A DNA stretch of 64,000 nt from CBDUXT01 sp965371245 (lineage in GTDB: Bacteria > Planctomycetota > Phycisphaerae > UBA1845), in contig CBDUXT010000010.1 in NCBI GenBank assembly GCA_965371245.1, positions 26,074-90,073 on the forward strand, read 5' to 3'. Below, piece by piece: positions 25,736 through 37,075 of this stretch. Below the pieces are notes generated by a model. The model did no database searches. It had not been told where the DNA came from and saw nothing but the letters and a program-made list of their open reading frames with translations. The position numbers and the translations under genes are program-made. Each line of letters begins with the position of its first letter. Position 1 is the first letter of the stretch.

Positions 25736-25839
25736 GGCATCTCAAAGCGGAGGCGCTCGGCCGAAGCATGCCGACACCGTGGCATCAGGCGTTTGGCGAG
25801 TTGATGGCTCCGGCCGGCGGGATACGGATCCTGGAAACC

Positions 25840-26064
25840 CTATAACACGCCGAGTTCAATGCTGGCCTGGTGGGCCGCACCCAACGCCACACAGACACCC
25901 CCGATGCGGACGATACATGGAAAACCGGCGCGCACCATCTCCAGCGCAGCGCCGTGGATAAACCCCATGTCGGCAAGGCGTTTGGAGGCCGGTCGCGTCG
26001 CGCGGATGCGATGGATGACCGCCACGTCTCCAGGCTTCAGGGTTTCAAGGCCGTGCTGAGTCAT
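25840..26064 (-). CDS. feoA: Ferrous iron transport protein A
   Basis: A 74-residue SH3-like protein (MTQHGLETLKPGDVAVIHRI ... LADMGFIHGAALEMV ... VRIGGVCVALGAAHQASIEL) typical of FeoA, which assists FeoB. I chose ATG 26064 because GGAG lies about nine bases upstream; the frame continues five codons to a GTG. The feoB start is 104 bases downstream. Confidence 0.9.
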   Translation of the reverse strand: MTQHGLETLKPGDVAVIHRIRATRPASKRLADMGFIHGAALEMVRAGFPCIVRIGGVCVALGAAHQASIELGVL

Positions 26065-26346
26065 TGCCACCATCTCCACTTAAGCCATGTGGGCTCGGAT
26101 TCGGCTTCGCGCCGCTGCGTCGGTACTCAAGATGAGACCGTGTCTCCAAAGGGCTCGGTCTGCCAGGCTTGGCGAACACCTCGACCGTCGCTTCCCGGTT
26201 GCCTCATCGGCATATCTTGTACCGGAAATCCGGAGCAAGAACCATTCCACGAGGACGGAACAGCCGATTCGCCATTCCCCCTGCACGCTCTTAGGCATGC
26301 GCCCAGAGTATAGGCCGCCTTCCGGGGCGGTCCAGGCCAAAAACCG
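26065..26346 (-). other. Region between feoA and its operator candidate
   Basis: An open frame of about 70 codons runs from ATG near 26298 to a stop at 26080, with TATACT at 26307-26312 upstream, but its product has no recognised motif and I do not call it as a gene. It could equally be a long feoA leader. Confidence 0.35.
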
Positions 26347-26371
26347 CTAATTGAGACAAAATCTCAAGTAG
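26347..26371. promoter_or_regulatory. Fur-box-like dyad upstream of feoA
   Basis: TTGAGA-CAAAA-TCTCAA is a perfect inverted repeat, extended by CTA and TAG one base further out on each side. TGAGA/TCTCA half-sites resemble Fur boxes of several Gram-negative groups. It lies about 35 bases upstream of a possible -10 (TATACT, 26307-26312, minus strand). Iron control of feoAB is inferred from position. Confidence 0.5.
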
Positions 26372-26538
26372 TCTGATGTCGCTTCGGCGATTGGCCGGTC
26401 TTGTCTCGTTCCTGATACACATCTTGGGTGAGGTCCGCGGATGGGTGCGCGGGAAGGCGCGGCGAGGGAGTGCCCGGCGGTTGGGTCAGCGGGCTCCCGA
26501 TCTGTCCGGATCGGGCGAGGGTCGTGAAACCTCCCGCC

Positions 26539-26766
26539 CTATCGGCATATGCCGCTAACGACCGAGGCTCCGTCCGGACCAAGGATGCCTTCGCCAATCG
26601 TCGTGCAAAGGAAGCTCTTGGAGGTATCGACAACTGCGTCGCGCAGTCGCATCTCGCAGGTTCCCAGGAGCGAGCCGCCGGCAAGCGCCGCCGCGATGGC
26701 CGCGGAAAGCCTTGTGCGACGAGCCAGGCGGAGGGGATGATGCTTCATCGGGCTGTTTTTCTTCAT
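26539..26766 (-). CDS. Small secreted hypothetical protein
   Basis: A 75-residue protein with a twin-arginine-containing basic n-region and hydrophobic core (LSAAIAAALAGGSLLGTC), so it is probably exported or a lipoprotein (Cys about residue 37). The mature part (MRLRDAVVDTSKSFLCTTIGEGIL) has no motif I can assign. It follows the lipoprotein gene at 26825 on the same strand and may be cotranscribed. Short length leaves its reality uncertain; the clear export signal argues for it. ATG 26766 is chosen; GTG 26778 is also possible. Confidence 0.5.
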   Translation of the reverse strand: MKKNSPMKHHPLRLARRTRLSAAIAAALAGGSLLGTCEMRLRDAVVDTSKSFLCTTIGEGILGPDGASVVSGICR

Positions 26767-26824
26767 GTCGATGGCCACGACTCCGGTGGGTGCGCTTAAA
26801 ACACTGTTTTTCCAAACAGGCGTC

Positions 26825-27517
26825 CTATGGCTCTTCGGTTACCTGTTGGGCCTCGAGAAACGCCGCGTAGTTCGCGAAGGTGCTGGCGAGGAGAAACTCA
26901 TCGGGCTGTTCCGACCCCGGCAAGAGGAGCGTCTGAAGGCCGACGCCGCCGCCGATGCGCCGATCGACGAAGGCTCGGAAGATGATGGTGTCGCCGCAAT
27001 TGAAGTTGCCAACCGAGAGCTGAAGCGGGTTCAAGTCACCGACGGGGATTCCCGTACCCGCCGCTCCCGTTGCGCCGCCGCCGCCAACGAAGACTGCGTC
27101 GTCGTTGGTATCCAGATTTCGTCCCAAGCCGACGACGGTCACCGGGGTATCGCCACAGGGGAACAGGGTTCCCACTTCGGCCGCCCGACCGGTGGCGCCG
27201 GTGATCAGTCGGCGAGTTTCGCGCTCCTGGCGCGTGATAATCAGGCCGGCGTCGTCAACTTGGACGTTGCCGGCGTCGTCGAGAACCCGCACGGAGCGTT
27301 CGATCGTGACGATGAACTCCGCGGTCTGGCCGGTTTCGTTGGCCGCGCGAACGAGCACAAACGCGGCGGCCGGACCGGGCGTGAACGGCACGACACCGCC
27401 GGAAAGCGTGTTGATCAACTCCGGGCTGAAGAACCCCAGGTTCCCGCAGCCGTAGGCGAGAACCCCGAGTGTGAGTAGCCCGGCCGGGATCATTCTTCTT
27501 CGCAGGATCGTTCGCAC
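26825..27517 (-). CDS. Hypothetical lipoprotein, paralogue of next gene
   Basis: A 230-residue predicted lipoprotein with lipobox LAYGC (Cys about residue 24) followed by GNLGFFSPELINTLSGG. This start and the following PFTPGPAAAFVLVRAANETG mirror CADVFSPSFVNLIDPDG and FDTGPGHVVVALVNNT in the upstream gene, so the two are tandem duplicates. GGAGAG eight bases before GTG 27517 supports this start. No catalytic motif is visible; the content is beta-rich. An outer-surface or periplasmic structural role is possible but unproven. Confidence 0.7.
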   Translation of the reverse strand: MRTILRRRMIPAGLLTLGVLAYGCGNLGFFSPELINTLSGGVVPFTPGPAAAFVLVRAANETGQTAEFIVTIERSVRVLDDAGNVQVDDAGLIITRQERETRRLITGATGRAAEVGTLFPCGDTPVTVVGLGRNLDTNDDAVFVGGGGATGAAGTGIPVGDLNPLQLSVGNFNCGDTIIFRAFVDRRIGGGVGLQTLLLPGSEQPDEFLLASTFANYAAFLEAQQVTEEP

Positions 27518-27582
27518 GATTCAGGCTCTCCGGTTCGGCTTGGTCTTACAGGGCGTTTCAGGATACAGAATCGTCATGCCAA

Positions 27583-28482
27583 TCACTGGATGGATACGCG
27601 GAACTCGTACTCGCCGCCGATTCTTGCTTGGGTCTGGATGTCGGTATCCAAAAAGCTCGGTCGCCCGCCCGCCTCCGGGACGCCGTCGAGGAAAGGCACG
27701 GAGAGTGTCCCTTCGATGACGATCGCAATCACCGAGCCGCAAAGCGGGGAGATTACCGGACTCGGAAGGTCCCGCGGGTCGATGTTGCGTTGGATCATCG
27801 CATCGTCTTGAGCCAACACCCGGAACCCCGGCGGCGTGGTCGCGATGCGCGTGGTGATCGTGTCGGGGTTCCCGTTGATGTCGATCACGTTTGTTTGCTG
27901 GAAGGTGCCCACCTCAACAGGGATGAAGACCTCAATGTCCGCGCCGGGTTCAAGGACGACGGACTCGACCTGACAGAGCACGACGACATTGTCCAGGTTG
28001 TCCTGATTCAAGTCGCCCGCCGAGGTATCGGCCAGGGTCGCATCTACCAGATTGCGACTACCATCGACGAACTCGACCACTTGAGCCCGTTGGTTCACAC
28101 CGGCCAAATCGTCCGGATCGTTCTGATCGCGCGCGAACGTGATTCGAGCACGGATTCGCACGCGCGGACGAAGCTCCGCCCGCTCCGCCGGTGTCACGTT
28201 GAGCCGCCCGGTTGACTCCAACCAGTTCAAGAGTCGTTCATCCACGCGCGTGTTGTTGACCAACGCCACCACGACGTGGCCGGGGCCGGTGTCGAACGTC
28301 GGGATGTTGGCGGACCCATCCGGGTCAATCAAGTTTACGAACGACGGGCTGAACACGTCCGCACAACCGAAGGCGAGCAGCCCAAGTGAGCACGGAAGCA
28401 GCCACAGGGCAATGCCGCCGCCGGCCCAGCGCAAGAAGCGATGGATCAAGTGACACTTCTCATTCAATGGGGAAGCTTTCAT
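27583..28482 (-). CDS. Hypothetical lipoprotein, paralogue of previous gene
   Basis: A 299-residue predicted lipoprotein with a long n-region and lipobox LLAFGC, then ADVFSPSFVNLIDPDGSANIPTFDTGPG. It is beta-rich and low in lysine, with no known motif. AAGGGG four bases before ATG 28482 supports the start. It is upstream of its paralogue at 26825-27517, and the two plus the small secreted protein probably form one transcription unit. Confidence 0.7.
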   Translation of the reverse strand: MKASPLNEKCHLIHRFLRWAGGGIALWLLPCSLGLLAFGCADVFSPSFVNLIDPDGSANIPTFDTGPGHVVVALVNNTRVDERLLNWLESTGRLNVTPAERAELRPRVRIRARITFARDQNDPDDLAGVNQRAQVVEFVDGSRNLVDATLADTSAGDLNQDNLDNVVVLCQVESVVLEPGADIEVFIPVEVGTFQQTNVIDINGNPDTITTRIATTPPGFRVLAQDDAMIQRNIDPRDLPSPVISPLCGSVIAIVIEGTLSVPFLDGVPEAGGRPSFLDTDIQTQARIGGEYEFRVSIQ

Positions 28483-28930
28483 GGAACCCCTTCGATTGAC
28501 TGATCCAAAGCGCCGGTCCGCCCGTGGCGGATGGCGTCGCCGGTGTGACACCGCTACAGCTGTCCTATCTTAGTATCGCGATAGAAACTGTCCGGTCAAG
28601 GGCCTTAGAGGTTCCGCCCTCACCGACGGGTGCGTGACACGCTAGGCGGTTTGCGCATCATCGAAGCCATGCGCGATCCGGCGTACGTTGTGCGTGTGAT
28701 CAGAGCCCCGAGCGCGAGAGCGGGTCCGCACGCTCGTGGTCTGCCTGCAAGAACCCCGCGCTGGCGCTTGGGGCTCTGAAAACCTCCGCCAATTGGGCCA
28801 TGCACCCCTCACCGTCTCACCGTCTAGCCGCCCGGGACAGGCGTTGCGTGGGATCTCGGAGAGGCATGCGGCAGGTCGCCGGGCGGGCTTGTCGGAGCCG
28901 CGTGGTCGCAACCGGCGGCCGCACATGTTC
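28483..28930. other. Intergenic region with palindromic repeat (type 2)
   Basis: No gene is seen. Arms at 28702-28715 (AGAGCCCCGAGCGC) and 28764-28777 (GCGCTTGGGGCTCT) are inverted copies with one mismatch and bound a 76-base element of a kind common between planctomycete genes. The element lies 3' of the hybrid kinase gene. Confidence 0.6.
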
Positions 28931-32149
<3,219 letters not shown>

Positions 32150-32573
32150 GCCCCAACTTGTTGGCGCCGGGAGCCGACCCGGCGGGTCGCCACGAAGTAT
32201 CCGCGTTTCCGTTTCTGCGTTGGCGTCAATGCACGCACGACACGCACCGAATCCGAACACGGTGAAGTGCCGAGTGCATCGTCAATGGTACGATCGACAC
32301 TGAACGAGGCAGTCGTTATCCTATCCGGATCGCGCAGGGGTAGCAACAATAATGGTGTATCTTGTCCGTCGTCCGTACGCCATCGCTTCCCCGTCGGTTG
32401 GTTCATCCACGAGGGCATGGGTCGGTCGGCGCGAAGTACGTTCGGCGGTTACCAAAACGCTCCGCCCGTTAGGAATTGACCGTTTCCGGGCCACGTCCTA
32501 CGATACGCTTCCCAGCAGCGGCGCTGGCGATGATGCGCACATGCGAATCCGTCCTTGCGAAAGTTGATTGACA
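32150..32573. other. Divergent intergenic region
   Basis: About 420 bases between the kinase (minus) and ferritin (plus) genes. No gene or clear repeat is seen; promoters of both genes must lie here. Confidence 0.5.
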
Positions 32574-33068
32574 ATGATGATCTCAGCGGCGATGAACGCC
32601 AAGCTAAACGAACAGATTACGGCCGAGTTCTCGGCCGCACATTGTTATCTGGCGATGTCCACGGTGTTCGACGCGATGGGACTCAAGATCCTCGGGAAGA
32701 AGTTTCGCGGTCAAGATGATGAGGAGCGTCGGCACGCGATGAAGATCGTCGCCTTCATTCAGGAGGTCGGTGGCACGGTGACGCTGGACGCGATTCCCCG
32801 TCCCCGATGCGACTTCAAATCCGCCGAGGCGATTGTGCAGGCCGCACTCGAAAGCGAGCTTTTGGTGACCCGGATGATCAATGACGTTGTGGCGCTTGCC
32901 GAGTCGGAGAAGGATTATGCGACGCGCAGTTTCCTGAACTGGTTCGTCGATGAACAGGTTGAGGAGGTCGCGAGCATGACCGATCTGCTGGATCTGGTGA
33001 AGCTCGCGGGTGACAACATGCTTCAGGTCGAGAGCTGTGTCCGTCATGAAATGATGTCCGCCGGGTAG
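32574..33068 (+). CDS. Ferritin (non-haem, FtnA-like)
   Basis: A 164-residue iron-storage protein. The four-helix bundle is recognisable: LNEQITAEFSAAHCYLAMS (helix A, with ferroxidase Glu), GQDDEERRHAMKIVAFIQ (helix B, ExxH), ESELLVTRMINDVVALAESEKDY and FLNWFVDEQVEEVASMTDLL. These match FtnA-type ferritin closely in spacing. It oxidises Fe(II) and stores Fe(III). ATG 32574 is used; TTG 32568 is in frame just upstream. With Feo 6.5 kb away it supports an active iron economy. Confidence 0.9.
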   Translation: MMISAAMNAKLNEQITAEFSAAHCYLAMSTVFDAMGLKILGKKFRGQDDEERRHAMKIVAFIQEVGGTVTLDAIPRPRCDFKSAEAIVQAALESELLVTRMINDVVALAESEKDYATRSFLNWFVDEQVEEVASMTDLLDLVKLAGDNMLQVESCVRHEMMSAG

Positions 33069-33141
33069 CAGCCCGTTGAAACAGTGTGGCATCGGCTGGA
33101 AAACGGTGCCACACCGAGTTCAGGTGTTGTTCAACGGGCTG
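33069..33141. repeat. Nested palindromic element
   Basis: Outer arms CAGCCCGTTGAA (33069-33080) and TTCAACGGGCTG (33130-33141) are perfect inverted copies; inner arms GTGTGGCA (33084-33091) and TGCCACAC (33107-33114) form a second hairpin. The inner part is a variant of the repeat seen at 45144-45162 and 54782-54802. It follows the ferritin stop directly and could act as its transcription end. Confidence 0.75.
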
Positions 33142-33239
33142 TTAGGGAGCGGTTTTGTACGGGAAGGTCGGACCGCTGTCCTCACGGTCGCGGCTTGGAA
33201 GAACAACTCACAATCACGCTCTGACAGAGAGGTTCCCCG

Positions 33240-35225
33240 ATGAAGCTCGTTTTCACCGGTAACATCGGTGTGCGAAGTAAAGCTCCCCTGATGGTTGTTC
33301 GACGACAGACCGACTTCGTCCATCTGCGCCCGAGCCGGCCCCATGCGCGGCGGGGCGAGCGCCTGGCCTGCGCGTTGCTCGTCGGCGCCGGTTGTCTCTG
33401 GGTTGCGGCCAAGACGGCTCGCGCTGCGGACCCACCCGGCATTGCGCAGTTCATCAAGATCCGCTGGCCGTCCAACGTTCGCGTCGGTCCGGACGGAACG
33501 ACCTTTTTTCTTCATGATCCCGACGGGATTCGACAGCTCTACCGTCTATGGGCCGGTGATCCACAGAAAAACGCCGTCAAGCTCACGAAGTTCCCCGACG
33601 GCATCGACGGGTACGAACTCAGCGACGACGGGAGATGGGCGGCCGTCACCACCAGCATCGGCGGAAGCGAACAATCGGACCTGATCCTGGTGTTCACCGC
33701 CCGCAAGACTTGGCGCAAGCTCAAGGTGGATCCAAAGGTCGTGTACGGGAGCATCCTGTGGCGACGCGATTCACAAGCGCTGGCCTATCATGCCAACGAC
33801 GAGTCACCGGCCGACTTCCATATCTATCTCTACGGTGTCAACAGCTACGAACACATCAAGGTGATGGGCGGCGAGGGGTATCATTACCCGGCCGACTTCT
33901 CCGGCGACGGGAACCGGCTGGTCATCGGCAAGTATCACTCGGCCTCGTACTCGCAACTGCTCGAGTGGTCGTCATCGACGGGCGCGGTGCGCGAGATCAC
34001 GCCCGAGGGTGAGAAATGGTCGTTCGACCCGATCGGGCACACCGCCGACGACCGCACGTTCCTGGTCAACACCAACTATCGCGGTGACCTCAAGGCGATT
34101 CACTCCATCGACCTGGCGACCGGTGAGATCAAGCCGGTGCTACCGGACCTTCGGGGGCATGAGATCGACTTCGCCGTGCTCAACCCGGAGCGAACCGTGC
34201 TCGCCGTCGGCGTCAACGAAAATGGCTACCGAACGCTTCATCTGCGCGACGCGATGGACTTCACGCCCATCAAGACGCCCAAGATCGCCAAGGGCATCGT
34301 CGGCAACGTCGCCTTTGCCGGGGCGGATCTGCTCTATTCACTCAACAACGCCAACACGCCGGGCATCGTCTATCGCTGGAACATCACTCGACCGGGCTCC
34401 GCGCCCGTGGCGATCACCCAGGCCGACACGCAGGGGATCGACGTGTCGAAGTTTCGCCTGCCGAAGTTGGTTCACTATCCCTCGTTCGACGGCAAGAGCA
34501 TCCCGGCGTTTCTCTATCTGCCGTCTGACTACAAGCCCGGAAGAAAGATTCCGTTTCTTGTTTCGTATCACGGCGGTCCGGAGTCGCAGTTTCGGCCCGG
34601 GTTTAACCGTGCGTTTCAATACTTCCTGTCGAAGGGGTACGGGATCATCGCGCCGAACGTCCGCGGCTCCAGCGGCTATGGGAAGGCGTACGTCGAGGCG
34701 GACAACTATCGAAACCGTCACAAGAGCGTCAAGGACGGGGTGTGGGCGGCCAAATACGTGATCAGCCAGGGATACACCCAGCCGCGGAAGGTGGCCGCCT
34801 GGGGGGGAGGTTACGGCGGGTTTATGACCATGGCCGTCATCACCGAGGCGCCGGAGCTGTTCGGGGCGGCCTGCAACGTGGTGGGGATTGTGAACTTCCA
34901 GACATTTCTCGAACAAACGGGTGCCTATCGCCGGCGCCTTCGCGAGGCGGAGTACGGCCCGCTTTCCGACCCGGCGTTTCTCAAGTCGATCTCACCGATC
35001 CACAAGGTGGACAAGATCACCACGCCGTTGATGCTGGCCCACGGCATGAACGACCCGCGGGTGCCCGTGGGCGAGGCGAAGCAGGTGGCCGCTGCGTTGA
35101 AGAAGCGCGGGGTGGAGGTCGAGGAACTCTACTTCCCAGACGAGGGTCACGGCTTCGCCAAAGAGGCGAACCGCCTGGTGTACTACGAGCGGCTCGCGAA
35201 GTTCTTCGACAAGCACCTGAAATGA
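33240..35225 (+). CDS. S9 prolyl-oligopeptidase-family protein lacking the catalytic serine
   Basis: A 661-residue secreted protein: an extended signal peptide (to about residue 62, ending TARA), a beta-propeller (residues 70-400), and a C-terminal alpha/beta-hydrolase of the S9 (acyl-aminoacyl-peptidase/DPP) type. The catalytic Asp605 (GMNDPRVP) and His637 (DEGHGF) are present, but the nucleophile elbow reads GGGYGG at residues 522-527 where the family has GGSYGG, so Ser is replaced by Gly524 (codon GGT, 34809-34811). It is either an inactive homologue or a sequencing error in a G-rich run. GAGAGG seven bases upstream supports ATG 33240. Confidence 0.85.
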   Translation: MKLVFTGNIGVRSKAPLMVVRRQTDFVHLRPSRPHARRGERLACALLVGAGCLWVAAKTARAADPPGIAQFIKIRWPSNVRVGPDGTTFFLHDPDGIRQLYRLWAGDPQKNAVKLTKFPDGIDGYELSDDGRWAAVTTSIGGSEQSDLILVFTARKTWRKLKVDPKVVYGSILWRRDSQALAYHANDESPADFHIYLYGVNSYEHIKVMGGEGYHYPADFSGDGNRLVIGKYHSASYSQLLEWSSSTGAVREITPEGEKWSFDPIGHTADDRTFLVNTNYRGDLKAIHSIDLATGEIKPVLPDLRGHEIDFAVLNPERTVLAVGVNENGYRTLHLRDAMDFTPIKTPKIAKGIVGNVAFAGADLLYSLNNANTPGIVYRWNITRPGSAPVAITQADTQGIDVSKFRLPKLVHYPSFDGKSIPAFLYLPSDYKPGRKIPFLVSYHGGPESQFRPGFNRAFQYFLSKGYGIIAPNVRGSSGYGKAYVEADNYRNRHKSVKDGVWAAKYVISQGYTQPRKVAAWGGGYGGFMTMAVITEAPELFGAACNVVGIVNFQTFLEQTGAYRRRLREAEYGPLSDPAFLKSISPIHKVDKITTPLMLAHGMNDPRVPVGEAKQVAAALKKRGVEVEELYFPDEGHGFAKEANRLVYYERLAKFFDKHLK

Positions 35226-35341
35226 CGTCGCACGGTTAAGCGCCGCGCGGAGCCACTGCGTGCGCTGGTGTGCGCCCGGCGATCACCCAAGTCATAGCGG
35301 CGCTTGACCGTCTCGGGGCCGATTACTACAACGATGACGCC

Positions 35342-36769
35342 ATGTTTGACGCACTAACCGATCGTTTGGGCGACGTGTTCCGCGGGCTGCGCGGGCGCGG
35401 GCGCATCACCGAGCAGAACGTCGGTGAAGTGATGGCCGAGATTCGTACGGCCCTGTTGGAGGCCGACGTCCATCTCGAGGTCGCGCGAAGCTTCTGCGAC
35501 GAGGTTCAGAAAAAAGCCCTCGGCGCCGAGGTCATCAAGACGCTCCGTCCGGCCGACGTCATGGTCGGGATCGTTCGCGACGAACTCATCCGCCTGATGG
35601 GTCCGGTCGATCCCAAGATCCCGTTCATCGCGCCTGGTCCGACCGTTTTGCTAATGGCCGGCCTTCAAGGATCGGGCAAGACGACCACCTGCGCGAAGAT
35701 CGCCAAGCTGCTCCTCTCCAAGGCGAAGCGACCGCTGATGGTGGCGGCCGACCTGAAGCGCCCCGCGGCCATCGACCAGCTAGAGGTTCTCGGCGGGCAA
35801 ATCGCCGTGCCCGTCTACGCCGAGCGCGATCAGCAGGACACGGTCAGGGTGTGCCGCAACGGGATTCGCCATGCCCGCAAGACGGACCGCGACGTCGTCA
35901 TTCTCGATACGGCCGGACGGCTGGCGATCGACGAAGAGTTGATGGGCGAACTGGAGAAGATCGCCAAGACGACCAATCCGCAACAGATCTATCTGGTGCT
36001 GGATGCGATGACCGGGCAGGACGCAGTCAACACGGCCAAGGTCTTCAATGAGCGGCTCGAACTCGATGGCATCATTCTCACGAAGTTCGACAGCGACACG
36101 CGCGGCGGGGCGGCGCTGTCGGTCAAACAGGTAACCGGCAAGCCGATCAAGTTCGTCGGTGTTGGGGAAAAGCTCGACGCGCTGGAGGAGTTCCATCCCG
36201 ACCGGGTGGCCGGTCGCATCCTGGGGATGGGCGACATCCTCACGCTGGTCGAGCAGGCTCAACAGCATTTTGATCAGAAAGAGGCTGCCAGCCTCGAAGC
36301 CAAGATGGCTTCCGGGAAGTTCTCGCTGGACGATCTGCTGACGCAGTTGCAAAGCGTCAAGAAGATGGGTCCGCTAAAGGGTTTGCTCTCCAAGATCCCG
36401 GGTATGCGGGACATGATGGGCGACATGGAGGTGGACGACGGCGAACTGGGACGGATGGAGGCGGTCATTCGGTCGATGACCCCGAAGGAGAAGTCCAACC
36501 CGAAGATCATCGACGTCTCTCGTCGCCGGCGCATCGCGCGGGGCGCGGGCTGTGACCCCTCCGAGGTCAGCCAGCTCGTCAAACAGTTCGAGCCGATGCG
36601 GACCATGATGAAAGCGATGAGCGGTCAGTCGCTGGGTCAGCGCATGAAGATGGGCACGCAGTTCTCACAGGCGATGGCCGCCGGCAACATGCCGAAGCTC
36701 AAGTCAAGCACGAAGGCCGGTCGCCGCGCCATGTCGAAGAAGGATCGGCGCAAGCGGCGTCGAAGGTAG
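35342..36769 (+). CDS. ffh: Signal recognition particle protein Ffh (SRP54)
   Basis: A 475-residue SRP GTPase that targets nascent membrane proteins. N domain: LTDRLGDVFRGLRGRGRIT. G domain: GLQGSGKTTTCAKIA (G1), DTAGRL (G3), TKFD (G4) and GVGEKLDALEEFHPDR. The C-terminal M domain is methionine-rich (MGPLKGLLSKIPGMRDMMGD, MRTMMKAMSGQSLGQRMKMG) and ends in a basic tail. ATG 35342 gives the usual MFDALTDRL start; a frame extension to GTG 35270 exists. No other SRP gene is adjacent. Confidence 0.95.
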   Translation: MFDALTDRLGDVFRGLRGRGRITEQNVGEVMAEIRTALLEADVHLEVARSFCDEVQKKALGAEVIKTLRPADVMVGIVRDELIRLMGPVDPKIPFIAPGPTVLLMAGLQGSGKTTTCAKIAKLLLSKAKRPLMVAADLKRPAAIDQLEVLGGQIAVPVYAERDQQDTVRVCRNGIRHARKTDRDVVILDTAGRLAIDEELMGELEKIAKTTNPQQIYLVLDAMTGQDAVNTAKVFNERLELDGIILTKFDSDTRGGAALSVKQVTGKPIKFVGVGEKLDALEEFHPDRVAGRILGMGDILTLVEQAQQHFDQKEAASLEAKMASGKFSLDDLLTQLQSVKKMGPLKGLLSKIPGMRDMMGDMEVDDGELGRMEAVIRSMTPKEKSNPKIIDVSRRRRIARGAGCDPSEVSQLVKQFEPMRTMMKAMSGQSLGQRMKMGTQFSQAMAAGNMPKLKSSTKAGRRAMSKKDRRKRRRR

Positions 36770-37075
36770 CGGCCTCGCACACCTTCCCAGTGCTGTTCGT
36801 GCAAGAACCCGACGCCATGCGAACACGTTGCGCCCTTGTTACAACGGTGATCTTCGCTCATTCCTGTATCGAGTTGTCACCAGGCGCACGCGGGCTTTGA
36901 ACGAGCACGCCCGAACCGCTACTATACTGTTCGGGTCCATCCAGGCTTTTCGAGAGTCTGGGATGTCGGCGAAACGCTGACGCTGCCGATACCACGGGTG
37001 TTGGGGTAGCACCGGCCCTGAACGCGCGCCGGGTGGGCGGCGTATCGACGGTCCTGGGACCACGTGGGACATCGG
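36770..37075. other. Intergenic region
   Basis: About 300 bases between ffh and the large PQQ-like gene. I see no gene and no clear terminator or promoter. Confidence 0.5.

Noticed and set aside
26080..26298. Possible small gene ahead of feoA
   Set aside because: A -10-like box precedes it, but the product has no recognisable feature and does not resemble a second FeoA.
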